Notes under the pieces: generated by a model
The model's input: only the letters and a program-made list of their open reading frames with translations
Database searches by the model: none
What the model was told of the DNA's origin: nothing
In this document: positions 5,665 to 13,633 of the stretch, piece after piece
Position numbering within the stretch: the stretch's first letter is position 1
Layout: every line of letters starts with the position of its first letter
Made by a program: the position numbers and the translations under genes
Origin: Gemmatimonadota bacterium
GTDB taxonomy: Bacteria > GCA-2686955
Length of the DNA: 13,753 nt
Reading direction: 5' to 3'
NCBI GenBank assembly: GCA_002686955.1
Contig: NYZA01000095.1
Coordinates: 1-13,753 of the forward strand

Positions 5665-8600
5665 ATGAACCCCCTTTCCAACTTCCACCCTCTCATCCAA
5701 CGGTGGTTCCGGCGAGACATCGGAGAGCCCACCGATGCGCAGACGAAAGTCTGGCCCCGCATCGCCGCCGGCGAGCATGTGCTCCTCACCGCCCCCACCG
5801 GTAGCGGCAAGACACTCTCCGCCTTTTTGTGGGCGATCGATCGCCTTGTAAGTGGCGGCTGGAGCACCGGGCGAACGCGTGTGCTCTACGTCTCTCCACT
5901 CAAGGCGCTCAACAACGACATCCGCAGGAATCTGCTCGGCCCTCTCGATTCGCTACGCACCATATTCGCCGACTCGGCGACTCCCTTCCCCTCGATCGAG
6001 GTCCTCACGCGAAGCGGTGACACTCCGCCCGAGGATCGCCGCCGTATGTTGCGACATCCACCTGAGATCCTCATCACCACACCGGAGAGTCTGAATCTCA
6101 TCCTCAGCTCGCAGGCGGGTGGTGTGCTACTGACGGGAATCGAGACGGTCATTCTCGACGAAATCCATGCCCTGCTCGGTTCGAAGAGGGGAACACATCT
6201 CATTACCGGCGTCGAACGCATCGTGCGCCTCTCGGGCGAGTTCCAGCGCGTGGCTCTCTCCGCCACTGTTCGTCCCCTCGATAGAGTCGCCGAATTCGTG
6301 GGGGGATACGAGCGGGATGGGGGAGGATACCGTCGCAGGCCGGTCTCCGTAGTGCGCTCCGCCGACTCCAAGGCATATCCGGTCGAGATTCGTTCTCTCG
6401 ATTCCACGGAATCCGATAATAATCAAGAGACACTTTGGGAAGCGCTGGCTCGCGATCTCAAGGCCGTGATCTCGAACAACCGTTCGACGCTGCTCTTCGT
6501 CAGGAGTCGAAACATCTGCGAAAAAGTGACGCGGTTGATCAACGGCGACGAACCCGAGCCGATCGTGTACGCGCACCACGGGGCTCTTTCGAGAGAAATC
6601 CGTACCGAGGTCGAGCGGCGCCTGAAACGTGGAGAGCTCCGCGGCATCGTCGCGACCAGCTCGTTGGAGCTCGGGATCGATATCGGTGCGCTCGATGAGG
6701 TAGTGCTGATCCAATCGCCCGAGAGCTTGTCTTCGGCGATCCAGCGGGTTGGTCGGGCGGGCCACGGCGTCGGTGAGATCAGTCGCGCGATTCTCTATCC
6801 ATCGAGCGCCCATGAGATGATCGAGGTCGCCGTGCTCGCGGAGGGGATCCTGGAACACGATATCGAGGAATCCTCTCCGATCAAGGGGCCCCTGGATGTC
6901 CTGGCTCAGATCATCGTTTCGATGGTCACCGTCGAGAAGTGGGATATCGACGCCCTTCATGCGCATCTCCGCACGAGTGAGCCATACCACCATCTGCGAA
7001 GGGATGAGCTCGACATCGTCCTGAAGATGTTGGCGGGACGTTACGCCGACAGCCGAATTCGGGACCTCAGAGCGAGAATAGCGATCGACAAGCTCGAAAA
7101 CACCGCCGTTGCTCGCAAGGGAGCCAAACTTGCGCTCTATATGTCCGGGGGGACGATTCCCGATCGCGGCTATTTTCGGCTGCGACACCGCGAAACCAAC
7201 GCGTTGATCGGCGAGCTAGACGAAGAGTACGTTTGGGAAGCATCGATCGGGCAATCCATGACCTTGGGCACACAGAGTTGGCGTATCGAGCAGATCACAC
7301 AAAGCGACGTTTACGTGCTCCCCGGAAGAGCCGGCGCCCGCGATGTTCCCTTCTGGAAGGCGGAGGGGCGCAACCGCGACTTCCATCTCTCGACGAGGAT
7401 CGGTGAGTTCCTGGAGAACGCCAACCGGATCGAGGACAAGATCTGTCTCAAAGCCTATCTCTTGGCGCGGGCTCCCATCGATGAAATCGGCGCCGAGCGG
7501 CTCGCGGACCATCTCTCACGACAAAGAAGTCACACGCGATGCGATCTTCCCCACCGCCATCACATTGTTTTCGAACATGTGGACGCCGCTCCGGGCACGA
7601 CGGCGGGGGGCAATCAGCTCATCATCCATACATTCTGGGGGGGGCGGGTCAATAGGCCCTTTGCGCTGGCTCTCGAGGCTGCGTGGGAGAGCCGTTTCGG
7701 TGCGCCGATCGAGACTTTCGCGGCGAACGACTGCATCTGTCTCGTACTTCCGCACGAGGTATCGGCCGAAGAGATCCTCTCGCTCGTTCCCTCCACTTCG
7801 CTCGAAGGGCTTCTCCGCAAGCGCCTCGAAGCCTCCGGCTTTTTTGGGTCCCGCTTTCGAGAGTGCGCCGGCCGGGCTCTTCTGCTAACGCGAAATCGCA
7901 TGAACGAGCGGATGCCTCTCTGGGTCCGCAGGCTCCGCTCGCAACAACTCCTCGATGCGGTCATGCGCTACGAAGACTTCCCGATACTGCTCGAGGCCTG
8001 GCGAACTTGCCTCCAAGATGAGCTCGATCCCGAGGCCTGCGCCGGTGTTCTCGGGGAACTGGAGTCGGCGGAGATCGCCTGGTCTGAAACGCGATCGTCC
8101 ACGCCGAGCCCATTCGGCCGATCGGTCGCTTGGCGCCAGGTGAGCGAGTACATGTATCGAGACGACACCCCCAAGGAGGGGAAGAGATCGAGAATCAGCA
8201 CCGATCTCCTTCGAGATGTGGTTTTCGATTCCGGCCTTCGCCCCGCGATCTCCCCCGAGCTCGTAGAGCGTTTCAACCTGCGGCGCCGGAGGCTCGAGCC
8301 CGGCTACCTTCCGTCAGATTCCACGGAGCTGATCGAATGGGTGAAGGAGAGAGGAGCGATTCCGCTGCCTGAATGGAACCGCCTTCTGGGAGAGATCGAA
8401 AGCTGCGCGCCGTCGAAGGAGATCGTCGATCCGATCAGTGACAGACTCGTGCGCGTGACGCCGAGTGGAGCGGCGCACCCCCTGATCCTCGCTCTCGAAG
8501 ATGCACCACGGATCGCGGGCACCTTGTGGAACGCCGCGACGGTGGAGGACTACGAGCGAACGGGGCCGGCTCCGCTTCCCCCTCCCCAATCGGAGCTCGA

Positions 8601-10116
8601 TCGCGAGCAGACCTTCACCTCGATCGTGGGGGAGTGGTTGCGTTTTTTCGGTCCAGTGACGCCATCCGAGATCATCGATGCTTTGGGTGTATCGGAGCGC
8701 CGGCTGGTCGCCGCGCTGGAAGACCTGATCGATACGCGCGAGCTCGTCGCCGGAGCGCTGGTCGAAGGAAGAGAGGAGGAGCTTGTCTGCGACGCCCGGA
8801 ATCTCGAGTCGCTCCTGCGAATGGCTCGGGCGGAATCCTCGCCGCGCATCGATCCTCTCCCGCTCGACGCCCTTCCCGGCTTTCTGGCGGCATATCAGGG
8901 GCTCACGGAACCGGGCGAAGGGGTCGAGACATTGTTCGACCTCATCGAACAGCTCGCCGGTTTCCCCGCCCCGGCCCCTCAATGGGAGGGCGAGATACTG
9001 CCCGCTCGCATGCCCGTCTATCGCGGCGCGCATCTGGACCAGCTCATGCAGGAGGGTGATCTGCTCTGGGTCGGGTCGGGCGAGAAACGGATCGCCTTCT
9101 GGTTCGAATCGGAGCTCGAGCTGATGGAGCCCTCCGAAACGACAGAGGACGGCGCTTCGAATCTGATGCCGAGCGATTCAGCACGCTACAGATTCGATCA
9201 ACTCCTGCGAGAATCGGGATGCACCGCCGCCGATCTCAGCGAGAGACTCTGGAGCTGGGCCTGGCAAGGTGAAGTCACCAACGACACGGTTGCCGCATTG
9301 CGACGCGGCATCGAGACCCGCTTCCGCGCGCCGCGCACGCCCTCCGCTCCGTCCGGGCGGCGACGGCGACGAGGAGTGGCGCGGCCATCCTTCGGGCAGT
9401 GGAAAAGCGCGGCTCCTTTCGCCGGCAACTGGCATCGCCTTCCCGCCATCGCTTCCGACATCGATCCGATCGAGGCACAGGAACGAAATCGCGATCGGGC
9501 TCGGCTCCTTTTCGATCGCTACGGAGTGCTCTTCCGCGAGCTTCTGGAGCGAGAATCGGCTCTCTTTCGTTGGTCGAAGCTCTTTCGAACGTTGCGTCTG
9601 ATGGAGCTCTCGGGAGAGATCGTCTCCGGATGTTTCTTCCACGGCATTCCGGGCCTGCAATTCGCTTCACACAAAGCGCTGCGTACCGTGCGCCGAAGAC
9701 CGCGCGAAGACAAGGTGTTCTGGCTCAGCGCCATCGATCCGGCATCACTTTGCGGCATCGGCCTGGACGGTCTTCGCGGCGGACTACCGAAGCGGATGCC
9801 CGGCACGCATATCGTCTATCGCGGTTCGGCGGTGATGATGATCTCAAAAGGGAAAGGACGGGAGATCGACTTCCAACTCGCTCCCGACGACGAGGCCTTC
9901 CCTGAAGTTCTCGGCCCTCTCCACCATCTGCTCGGCCGAGAGCAGCTGCCCAGCCGGAGCATCTCAGTCGAGAAGATCAACGGAGAGCCGGCGCGAGAAA
10001 GCAAGTATCTCGAACCGCTCGCAACACTCTTCGACGTCGAGCTCGATCACAAGAACGTGATTCTGCGAAAGAGCATTGGCCGTACTCTCCGTCAGTCGAC
10101 CTTGGAAAGCTCGTAG
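5665..10116 (+). CDS. lhr: Lhr, large superfamily 2 ATP-dependent helicase
   Basis: This 1483-residue protein is close to the length of full Lhr proteins (about 1500-1540). It would use ATP to translocate on single-stranded DNA and unwind DNA or RNA:DNA hybrids, a DNA-repair role. Motifs in order: Q-like PTDAQ at 22-26, Walker A APTGSGKT 43-50, Ia YVSPLKAL 75-82, Ib TTPESL 138-143, DEIH 165-168, SAT 199-201, IV LLFVRSR 276-282, V TSSLELGIDIG 331-341, VI QRVGRAGH 360-367. The Lhr-specific domain follows: TIPDRGYFRLRH near 497 and GELDEEYVWEASIG near 515. The C-terminal half has the winged-helix/AlkZ-like extension: LPGFLAAYQGL near 1070, ELSGEIVSGCFFHGIPG near 1315, IDPASLCGIG near 1357. In E. 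coli this extension has been linked to uracil-DNA glycosylase activity; that is not visible here. AGGA lies eight bases before the ATG. The gene is divergent from the exported-protein gene and overlaps the convergent gene by 25 bases. Confidence 0.96.
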   Translation: MNPLSNFHPLIQRWFRRDIGEPTDAQTKVWPRIAAGEHVLLTAPTGSGKTLSAFLWAIDRLVSGGWSTGRTRVLYVSPLKALNNDIRRNLLGPLDSLRTIFADSATPFPSIEVLTRSGDTPPEDRRRMLRHPPEILITTPESLNLILSSQAGGVLLTGIETVILDEIHALLGSKRGTHLITGVERIVRLSGEFQRVALSATVRPLDRVAEFVGGYERDGGGYRRRPVSVVRSADSKAYPVEIRSLDSTESDNNQETLWEALARDLKAVISNNRSTLLFVRSRNICEKVTRLINGDEPEPIVYAHHGALSREIRTEVERRLKRGELRGIVATSSLELGIDIGALDEVVLIQSPESLSSAIQRVGRAGHGVGEISRAILYPSSAHEMIEVAVLAEGILEHDIEESSPIKGPLDVLAQIIVSMVTVEKWDIDALHAHLRTSEPYHHLRRDELDIVLKMLAGRYADSRIRDLRARIAIDKLENTAVARKGAKLALYMSGGTIPDRGYFRLRHRETNALIGELDEEYVWEASIGQSMTLGTQSWRIEQITQSDVYVLPGRAGARDVPFWKAEGRNRDFHLSTRIGEFLENANRIEDKICLKAYLLARAPIDEIGAERLADHLSRQRSHTRCDLPHRHHIVFEHVDAAPGTTAGGNQLIIHTFWGGRVNRPFALALEAAWESRFGAPIETFAANDCICLVLPHEVSAEEILSLVPSTSLEGLLRKRLEASGFFGSRFRECAGRALLLTRNRMNERMPLWVRRLRSQQLLDAVMRYEDFPILLEAWRTCLQDELDPEACAGVLGELESAEIAWSETRSSTPSPFGRSVAWRQVSEYMYRDDTPKEGKRSRISTDLLRDVVFDSGLRPAISPELVERFNLRRRRLEPGYLPSDSTELIEWVKERGAIPLPEWNRLLGEIESCAPSKEIVDPISDRLVRVTPSGAAHPLILALEDAPRIAGTLWNAATVEDYERTGPAPLPPPQSELDREQTFTSIVGEWLRFFGPVTPSEIIDALGVSERRLVAALEDLIDTRELVAGALVEGREEELVCDARNLESLLRMARAESSPRIDPLPLDALPGFLAAYQGLTEPGEGVETLFDLIEQLAGFPAPAPQWEGEILPARMPVYRGAHLDQLMQEGDLLWVGSGEKRIAFWFESELELMEPSETTEDGASNLMPSDSARYRFDQLLRESGCTAADLSERLWSWAWQGEVTNDTVAALRRGIETRFRAPRTPSAPSGRRRRRGVARPSFGQWKSAAPFAGNWHRLPAIASDIDPIEAQERNRDRARLLFDRYGVLFRELLERESALFRWSKLFRTLRLMELSGEIVSGCFFHGIPGLQFASHKALRTVRRRPREDKVFWLSAIDPASLCGIGLDGLRGGLPKRMPGTHIVYRGSAVMMISKGKGREIDFQLAPDDEAFPEVLGPLHHLLGREQLPSRSISVEKINGEPARESKYLEPLATLFDVELDHKNVILRKSIGRTLRQSTLESS

Positions 10117-11597
10117 AGCGTGTAGTGATACGGCCCGGGCTTACGGATTCCGAGGCAACGAACCGTCGTCTCGAACACCTTTTCGAATCGATGACCGGCT
10201 AGAATCCTGCCTTCGAAGCGGTCCCTCTCGAGATCTCGGTCGATGAAGTAGTCGACTCGGGCGTATGAGGGCAGTCCGAAGTACAGTCCCCGATCGACGA
10301 TCTCTTCATAACTATGTTGCGACCTGAGCTCGCCGGTGATCGGCTCGACCAATCCACCCAAATCGAGCACGCGCCGCTTTCCGTAGAAAGCCAGATAGCC
10401 GATATCGGCCGCCGCCACCACGGCCTCTGCCGCGGCATGCGCGTCTAGATAGAGAGCAACGCCCTTCATCCGGCCCTTCAGATCCTCCGCGAAGGCGCGA
10501 GATGGAGGGAGGACGACAAGGGTGTAAAAGAAGGCGCTCAGGACGATCGCGATCGCGGCCAGGCAGCCCATCAGGGCGCGTCGGGAGCCTGCGGCCACGA
10601 ATCGATCGCTCAGCTCCTCGATCGCCAGCCAGCCGAGAACCGCGACCATCGGCGATATCAGCAACATGTAGCGCGAGAGGACCTGAACCCCCAGCACGAT
10701 GAACATCGCCGGCAGAGCGACAACCCACAGAAGCATGAAGCGATTCCGCCGGTCGAGAATTCGTGATCTTCCCCGCAACACGAGCAACGACACAGCCAAC
10801 GCCAGTGCGGGCACCCCCTCGCTGCTCGCAACGATCTTAGCGATCGGACCGATCCGTTCCGCGATCGCCGCCGGCCCGAGCGCGAGCCCGACGCTCTTGG
10901 CCGCCGCCGTGTTCGGCAAAAAGGTCCCGATATGGAGCTTGGCGAACGCAAACCACGGAACGAGAAGTGCCGCCGCCGCCGCGAGCGCGACCATCGCCGA
11001 GCGACGCCCCCGTACGCCTCCTCCCGTCGCCGCGATCAACACGATCAACGGCAGCGCGAGGTAGACCTCTTGTCGTACGAGTCCGGCGAGCGCGATCAAC
11101 GCACCCATCAGCGCCGCGTCGCGGCAATCGTCGACCGCACGCACCGACGCAAACCCAACCAAGGCCACCGCCAGCACCGCCACCGACGATTCCATTGAGA
11201 GCGCCGTCCAGCGCGCGAACCAAACGTGTGTCGCGAATACGCAGGTAGCCAAAAAAGCGGTATACCGCCGCGCCCCGGCCTCGATCGCAAAGAAGAAGAC
11301 GACCGCCAGCGCCGCGAAGCCGGCAAGCCACGAGAGCACGCGGCTGATCCAAATGAGCGACTCCCCCCCTTCGGAGAAACAGCCGATCGCCGCCAGCATC
11401 AGCACCCACAATGGGCTCGAGGTTCCGAACGAAACCTCGCCTGGATTGAAACTGTATTCACCGAGTGCAATCAGATTGCGCGCGTATTGAATGTGGATGA
11501 AACCGTCGTCGGTGAACCCCCCGCGAAGCGGCAGCAGGTACACCAAGAAGAGCAGCGCTGGTGCGAGCAGCACCAATCGGGAACGACGTTCCAACAT
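10092..11597 (-). CDS. Polytopic membrane glycosyltransferase, GT-C fold, AftB-like
   Basis: This 501-residue inner-membrane protein has many hydrophobic helices from about residue 8 to 375 and a soluble C-terminal domain probably on the outer face. After helix 1 comes FTDDGFIHIQYARNL (28-42) with the Asp pair 30-31, then FNPGEVSFGTSSPLWVL (50-66). This matches the DDAFI..RYA..L...FNPGE..EGYTSPLW pattern of arabinofuranosyltransferase AftB-like and related lipid-phosphosugar-dependent glycosyltransferases. The first Asp is likely catalytic by family analogy. The C-terminal ADIGYLAFYGKRRVLDLGGL (about 399-418) is the usual DIG..GYY....V.DL.GL signature. The sugar donor and acceptor are unknown; a cell-envelope glycan is the natural inference. 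The start is 42 bases after the HEAT-SpoU stop, with a strong hairpin in between. Its last 25 bases overlap the lhr end on the other strand. Confidence 0.85.
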   Translation of the reverse strand: MLERRSRLVLLAPALLFLVYLLPLRGGFTDDGFIHIQYARNLIALGEYSFNPGEVSFGTSSPLWVLMLAAIGCFSEGGESLIWISRVLSWLAGFAALAVVFFFAIEAGARRYTAFLATCVFATHVWFARWTALSMESSVAVLAVALVGFASVRAVDDCRDAALMGALIALAGLVRQEVYLALPLIVLIAATGGGVRGRRSAMVALAAAAALLVPWFAFAKLHIGTFLPNTAAAKSVGLALGPAAIAERIGPIAKIVASSEGVPALALAVSLLVLRGRSRILDRRNRFMLLWVVALPAMFIVLGVQVLSRYMLLISPMVAVLGWLAIEELSDRFVAAGSRRALMGCLAAIAIVLSAFFYTLVVLPPSRAFAEDLKGRMKGVALYLDAHAAAEAVVAAADIGYLAFYGKRRVLDLGGLVEPITGELRSQHSYEEIVDRGLYFGLPSYARVDYFIDRDLERDRFEGRILAGHRFEKVFETTVRCLGIRKPGPYHYTLYELSKVD

Positions 11598-11605
11598 CCG
11601 CCCAG

Positions 11606-11633
11606 GATACCGGTCCCTCGCCGGATCGGTATC
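11606..11633. repeat. Intercistronic hairpin, 11-bp stem
   Basis: GATACCGGTCC (11606-11616) pairs with GGATCGGTATC (11623-11633) across a six-base loop, with one G-T wobble. On the minus strand it fills most of the 42-base gap between the HEAT-SpoU stop (11640) and the glycosyltransferase ATG (11597), ending about nine bases before that ATG. No U-run follows. It may shape mRNA stability, attenuate, or limit ribosome access to the downstream gene. Confidence 0.55.
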
Positions 11634-11639
11634 AGCGAT

Positions 11640-13079
11640 CTACACCCCCTCCACCCCCATCCGCCATTCGAAGAGCACCACGCTCACCGCCGCCGCGACG
11701 TTCAGGCTGTCGATCTCTCCGAAGTGCGGAATCTCCACCAGCAGATCCGCGCCGACGCGCAAGGCCGCCGGCAACCCTTCCGCCTCGGCGCCCGCGACGA
11801 AGAGCGGCCGTGGCGGATAGGGCGCCCGGTGGTAGGAGTGGCTGGCCGGCGTCTGCTGAATCCCGACGATCTGATACCCCCCCAAACGCGCCGCCCGAAT
11901 CAGAGCCGCCGGATCGGCCACCACGGCGATCGGAAGCACGTCCTCGGTTCCGCGCGACGCCGCCCGCTGGAGCTCTCCCCGGCCGACCAGAAAAACCTCC
12001 CTCAGACCCGCGGCGTCTGCACTGCGCACGGCCGCGCCCAGATTGACATCGAGACGGGTCTGGCAAAGCGCGAGCGCGGCGTGAAGCCGGGAGGCTGGGG
12101 GGGAGGTGCTCGATTCTCCCCCGCCCTTGATCCCGTAAGGAGGGGTGGCGGAGAGCGCGCCGGATCGTTCGTGCCGGCGTCGGCGCATGCTTAGCTTGGC
12201 CGCCCTATAGTCACCGGCTCGCGAGCGTTTCGCGAGCCACGCCACCCCCCGGTCAACGTCGTTCGCGAGCGCTTCGAGCCGGGAATCCTCGGGGGCCAGA
12301 GCCCGCGCCACCGCCGAGCGCACCCTTGCATCAGGATCGCGCAGAAGCTCCTCGACGAGCTCATCGGAGACCGCCCCCGCCCGTGCCAACCCCCACGCGG
12401 CCGATGCCCGATACTCCGTGGAGAGCAGCGCCCGCAGGACGCCCGGATCGCTCGCATGGTCCAGCGCGAGCGACTCACCCTCGATCGCCCGTGTCCCGAC
12501 CTCGGCCGCCGCCGGGTCGATCGTGGCCAGCGCCCGGAGCAGCGCCTCGGGCGGGGAGCGATGCCGGTCGATCGCCGCCCGAACCACCTCCGGGTCGATT
12601 GCGCCCTGCTCCCCGCGCCGGCAGACGATCTCCGCGGCCCGAGCGGCCACCGAGGGGTCGGAATCGCCGATCGCGCGCTCCAGAGCCGCTACGGGGGTGG
12701 ACGCCGTCAGCACCGCGCGTCGAACGCGGGCCGATCCGTCAGCCAAGATCCGATCCGCGAGCTCGGCATCTTCGTCCGATTGGGCCGCGAGCAGGCGGGT
12801 GGCGATCGCGCGGGCCCTCTCCGCCGGCCGGCCCGATCGATCGAGCGCCAGGCCGAGCAGCGCCGGACGCGTCAGCGAAACCGGCATCTCCCACAGAATC
12901 CGCTCGGCGCGGCGGCGGGTCAGCCGCGTTCCCGCTCCGAGCAGTTCGGCGATCGACTCAACGATTCCCGCATCGGCGTGGGCGCGCAAGTACGCGCGAG
13001 CGCGATCCCGCTCCGCCGGGTCGTTCGAGTAGAGCGCGTCGTCGAGAGCCTCGGGCAGGGCGTTGTAGCGTGAGATCAC
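11640..13079 (-). CDS. HEAT-like repeat protein fused to a SpoU/TrmH-type RNA 2'-O-methyltransferase
   Basis: A GTG start at 13077-13079 gives 479 residues. Residues 1 to about 300 are Ala/Arg/Leu-rich helical repeats of HEAT type; examples are DPSVAARAAEIV (141-152) and DPDARVRSAVARALAPED (248-265). An Arg-rich, Ser/Pro/Gly-rich linker spans about 298-330. Residues about 333-475 form a SPOUT domain: motif 1 DVNLGAAVRSADAAGL (344-359), with the N..G....R of SpoU enzymes; motif 2 LFVAGAEAEGLP (426-437); motif 3 VEIPHFGEIDSLNVAAAVSV (448-467), the trefoil-knot SAM site. These enzymes methylate the ribose 2'-OH of tRNA or rRNA. The HEAT part may supply RNA or protein binding in place of the usual L30e-like or TrmH extension. 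No stop or frameshift separates the halves. The ribosome binding site is weak. The gene probably forms an operon with the esterase and the glycosyltransferase. Confidence 0.85.
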   Translation of the reverse strand: MISRYNALPEALDDALYSNDPAERDRARAYLRAHADAGIVESIAELLGAGTRLTRRRAERILWEMPVSLTRPALLGLALDRSGRPAERARAIATRLLAAQSDEDAELADRILADGSARVRRAVLTASTPVAALERAIGDSDPSVAARAAEIVCRRGEQGAIDPEVVRAAIDRHRSPPEALLRALATIDPAAAEVGTRAIEGESLALDHASDPGVLRALLSTEYRASAAWGLARAGAVSDELVEELLRDPDARVRSAVARALAPEDSRLEALANDVDRGVAWLAKRSRAGDYRAAKLSMRRRRHERSGALSATPPYGIKGGGESSTSPPASRLHAALALCQTRLDVNLGAAVRSADAAGLREVFLVGRGELQRAASRGTEDVLPIAVVADPAALIRAARLGGYQIVGIQQTPASHSYHRAPYPPRPLFVAGAEAEGLPAALRVGADLLVEIPHFGEIDSLNVAAAVSVVLFEWRMGVEGV

Positions 13080-13108
13080 GACACGACTCGTCGAGAGAGA
13101 AGCGCGGG

Positions 13109-13633
13109 TTAGTTACTCAAAGCATGTCGCTGGAAGAACTCCCATGCCTCGTCCACATACACAATATCTTGGTTCTTCCATCCGTTCAGCAGGCGCCACA
13201 ACCAGCTGAATTGTGTCGGCCCCGGCCACGCGTGCCCGCCCCCATCGGCATCGTCGTACGCGATTTCGGTGCCTTCGAGCCCACCGGAGAAGAGGTAGCG
13301 GGTAACGGTGCATCGATCACCTGGAACAGCATCGGCAAAGGGCTCGATCGAGGGAGTGGGATCGACCTGCAAGAAGCCGGCCCAGAGTCGAACGGTGTCG
13401 TGCGCCGATAGTACCGTCCCCCGATTGAAAGCGAGTTCGCCCCCCTCGTACGGCACGATCGGATCGTCGGTTCCCGCGGCGAGCATGATCGAGATCGGGT
13501 TCTCCGGCTCCCCACAGTCGTTCACCGCCGCGGCGTAACCGGCGGCGCACGCCACCGCGGCGATCCGCTGCGATCCCGACGGCGGCCGCAGCCTGTCGGT
13601 GGTCGAGATCGGCGGCCAGGACGCCAAGTTCAT
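13109..13633 (-). pseudogene. PHB-depolymerase/LpqC-type esterase, N-terminus missing at the breakpoint
   Basis: The C-terminal half of an alpha/beta-hydrolase of the polyhydroxybutyrate depolymerase (esterase PHB, LpqC) family is clear. RIAAVACAAGY begins at residue 23. The acid loop GTDDPIVPY is at 54-62 (Asp57 likely catalytic), and the histidine loop DGGGHAWPG lies near 130-138 (His134). In this family a G-L-S-N-G-G-M-type nucleophile motif should lie a few tens of residues before RIAAVA, along with the oxyanion region. Here the upstream bases instead encode an activator protein on the opposite strand. The first ~22 residues (MNLASWPPISTTDRLRPPSG) are therefore antisense of that other gene, not esterase. 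As it stands the product would be inactive. Substrates of the family are polyesters, feruloyl esters or related esters. The stop lies 29 bases before the HEAT-SpoU start, suggesting one operon. Confidence 0.82.

Noticed and set aside
6127-7188. 353-codon minus-strand frame inside lhr
   Set aside because: The plus strand here encodes conserved helicase motifs II to VI, so the minus frame is a by-product of codon bias.
11226-13411. Long plus-strand frames rich in Arg/Pro opposite the HEAT-SpoU and membrane genes
   Set aside because: The composition is typical of antisense of Ala/Leu/Arg-rich genes, and the minus-strand products have recognisable domains.
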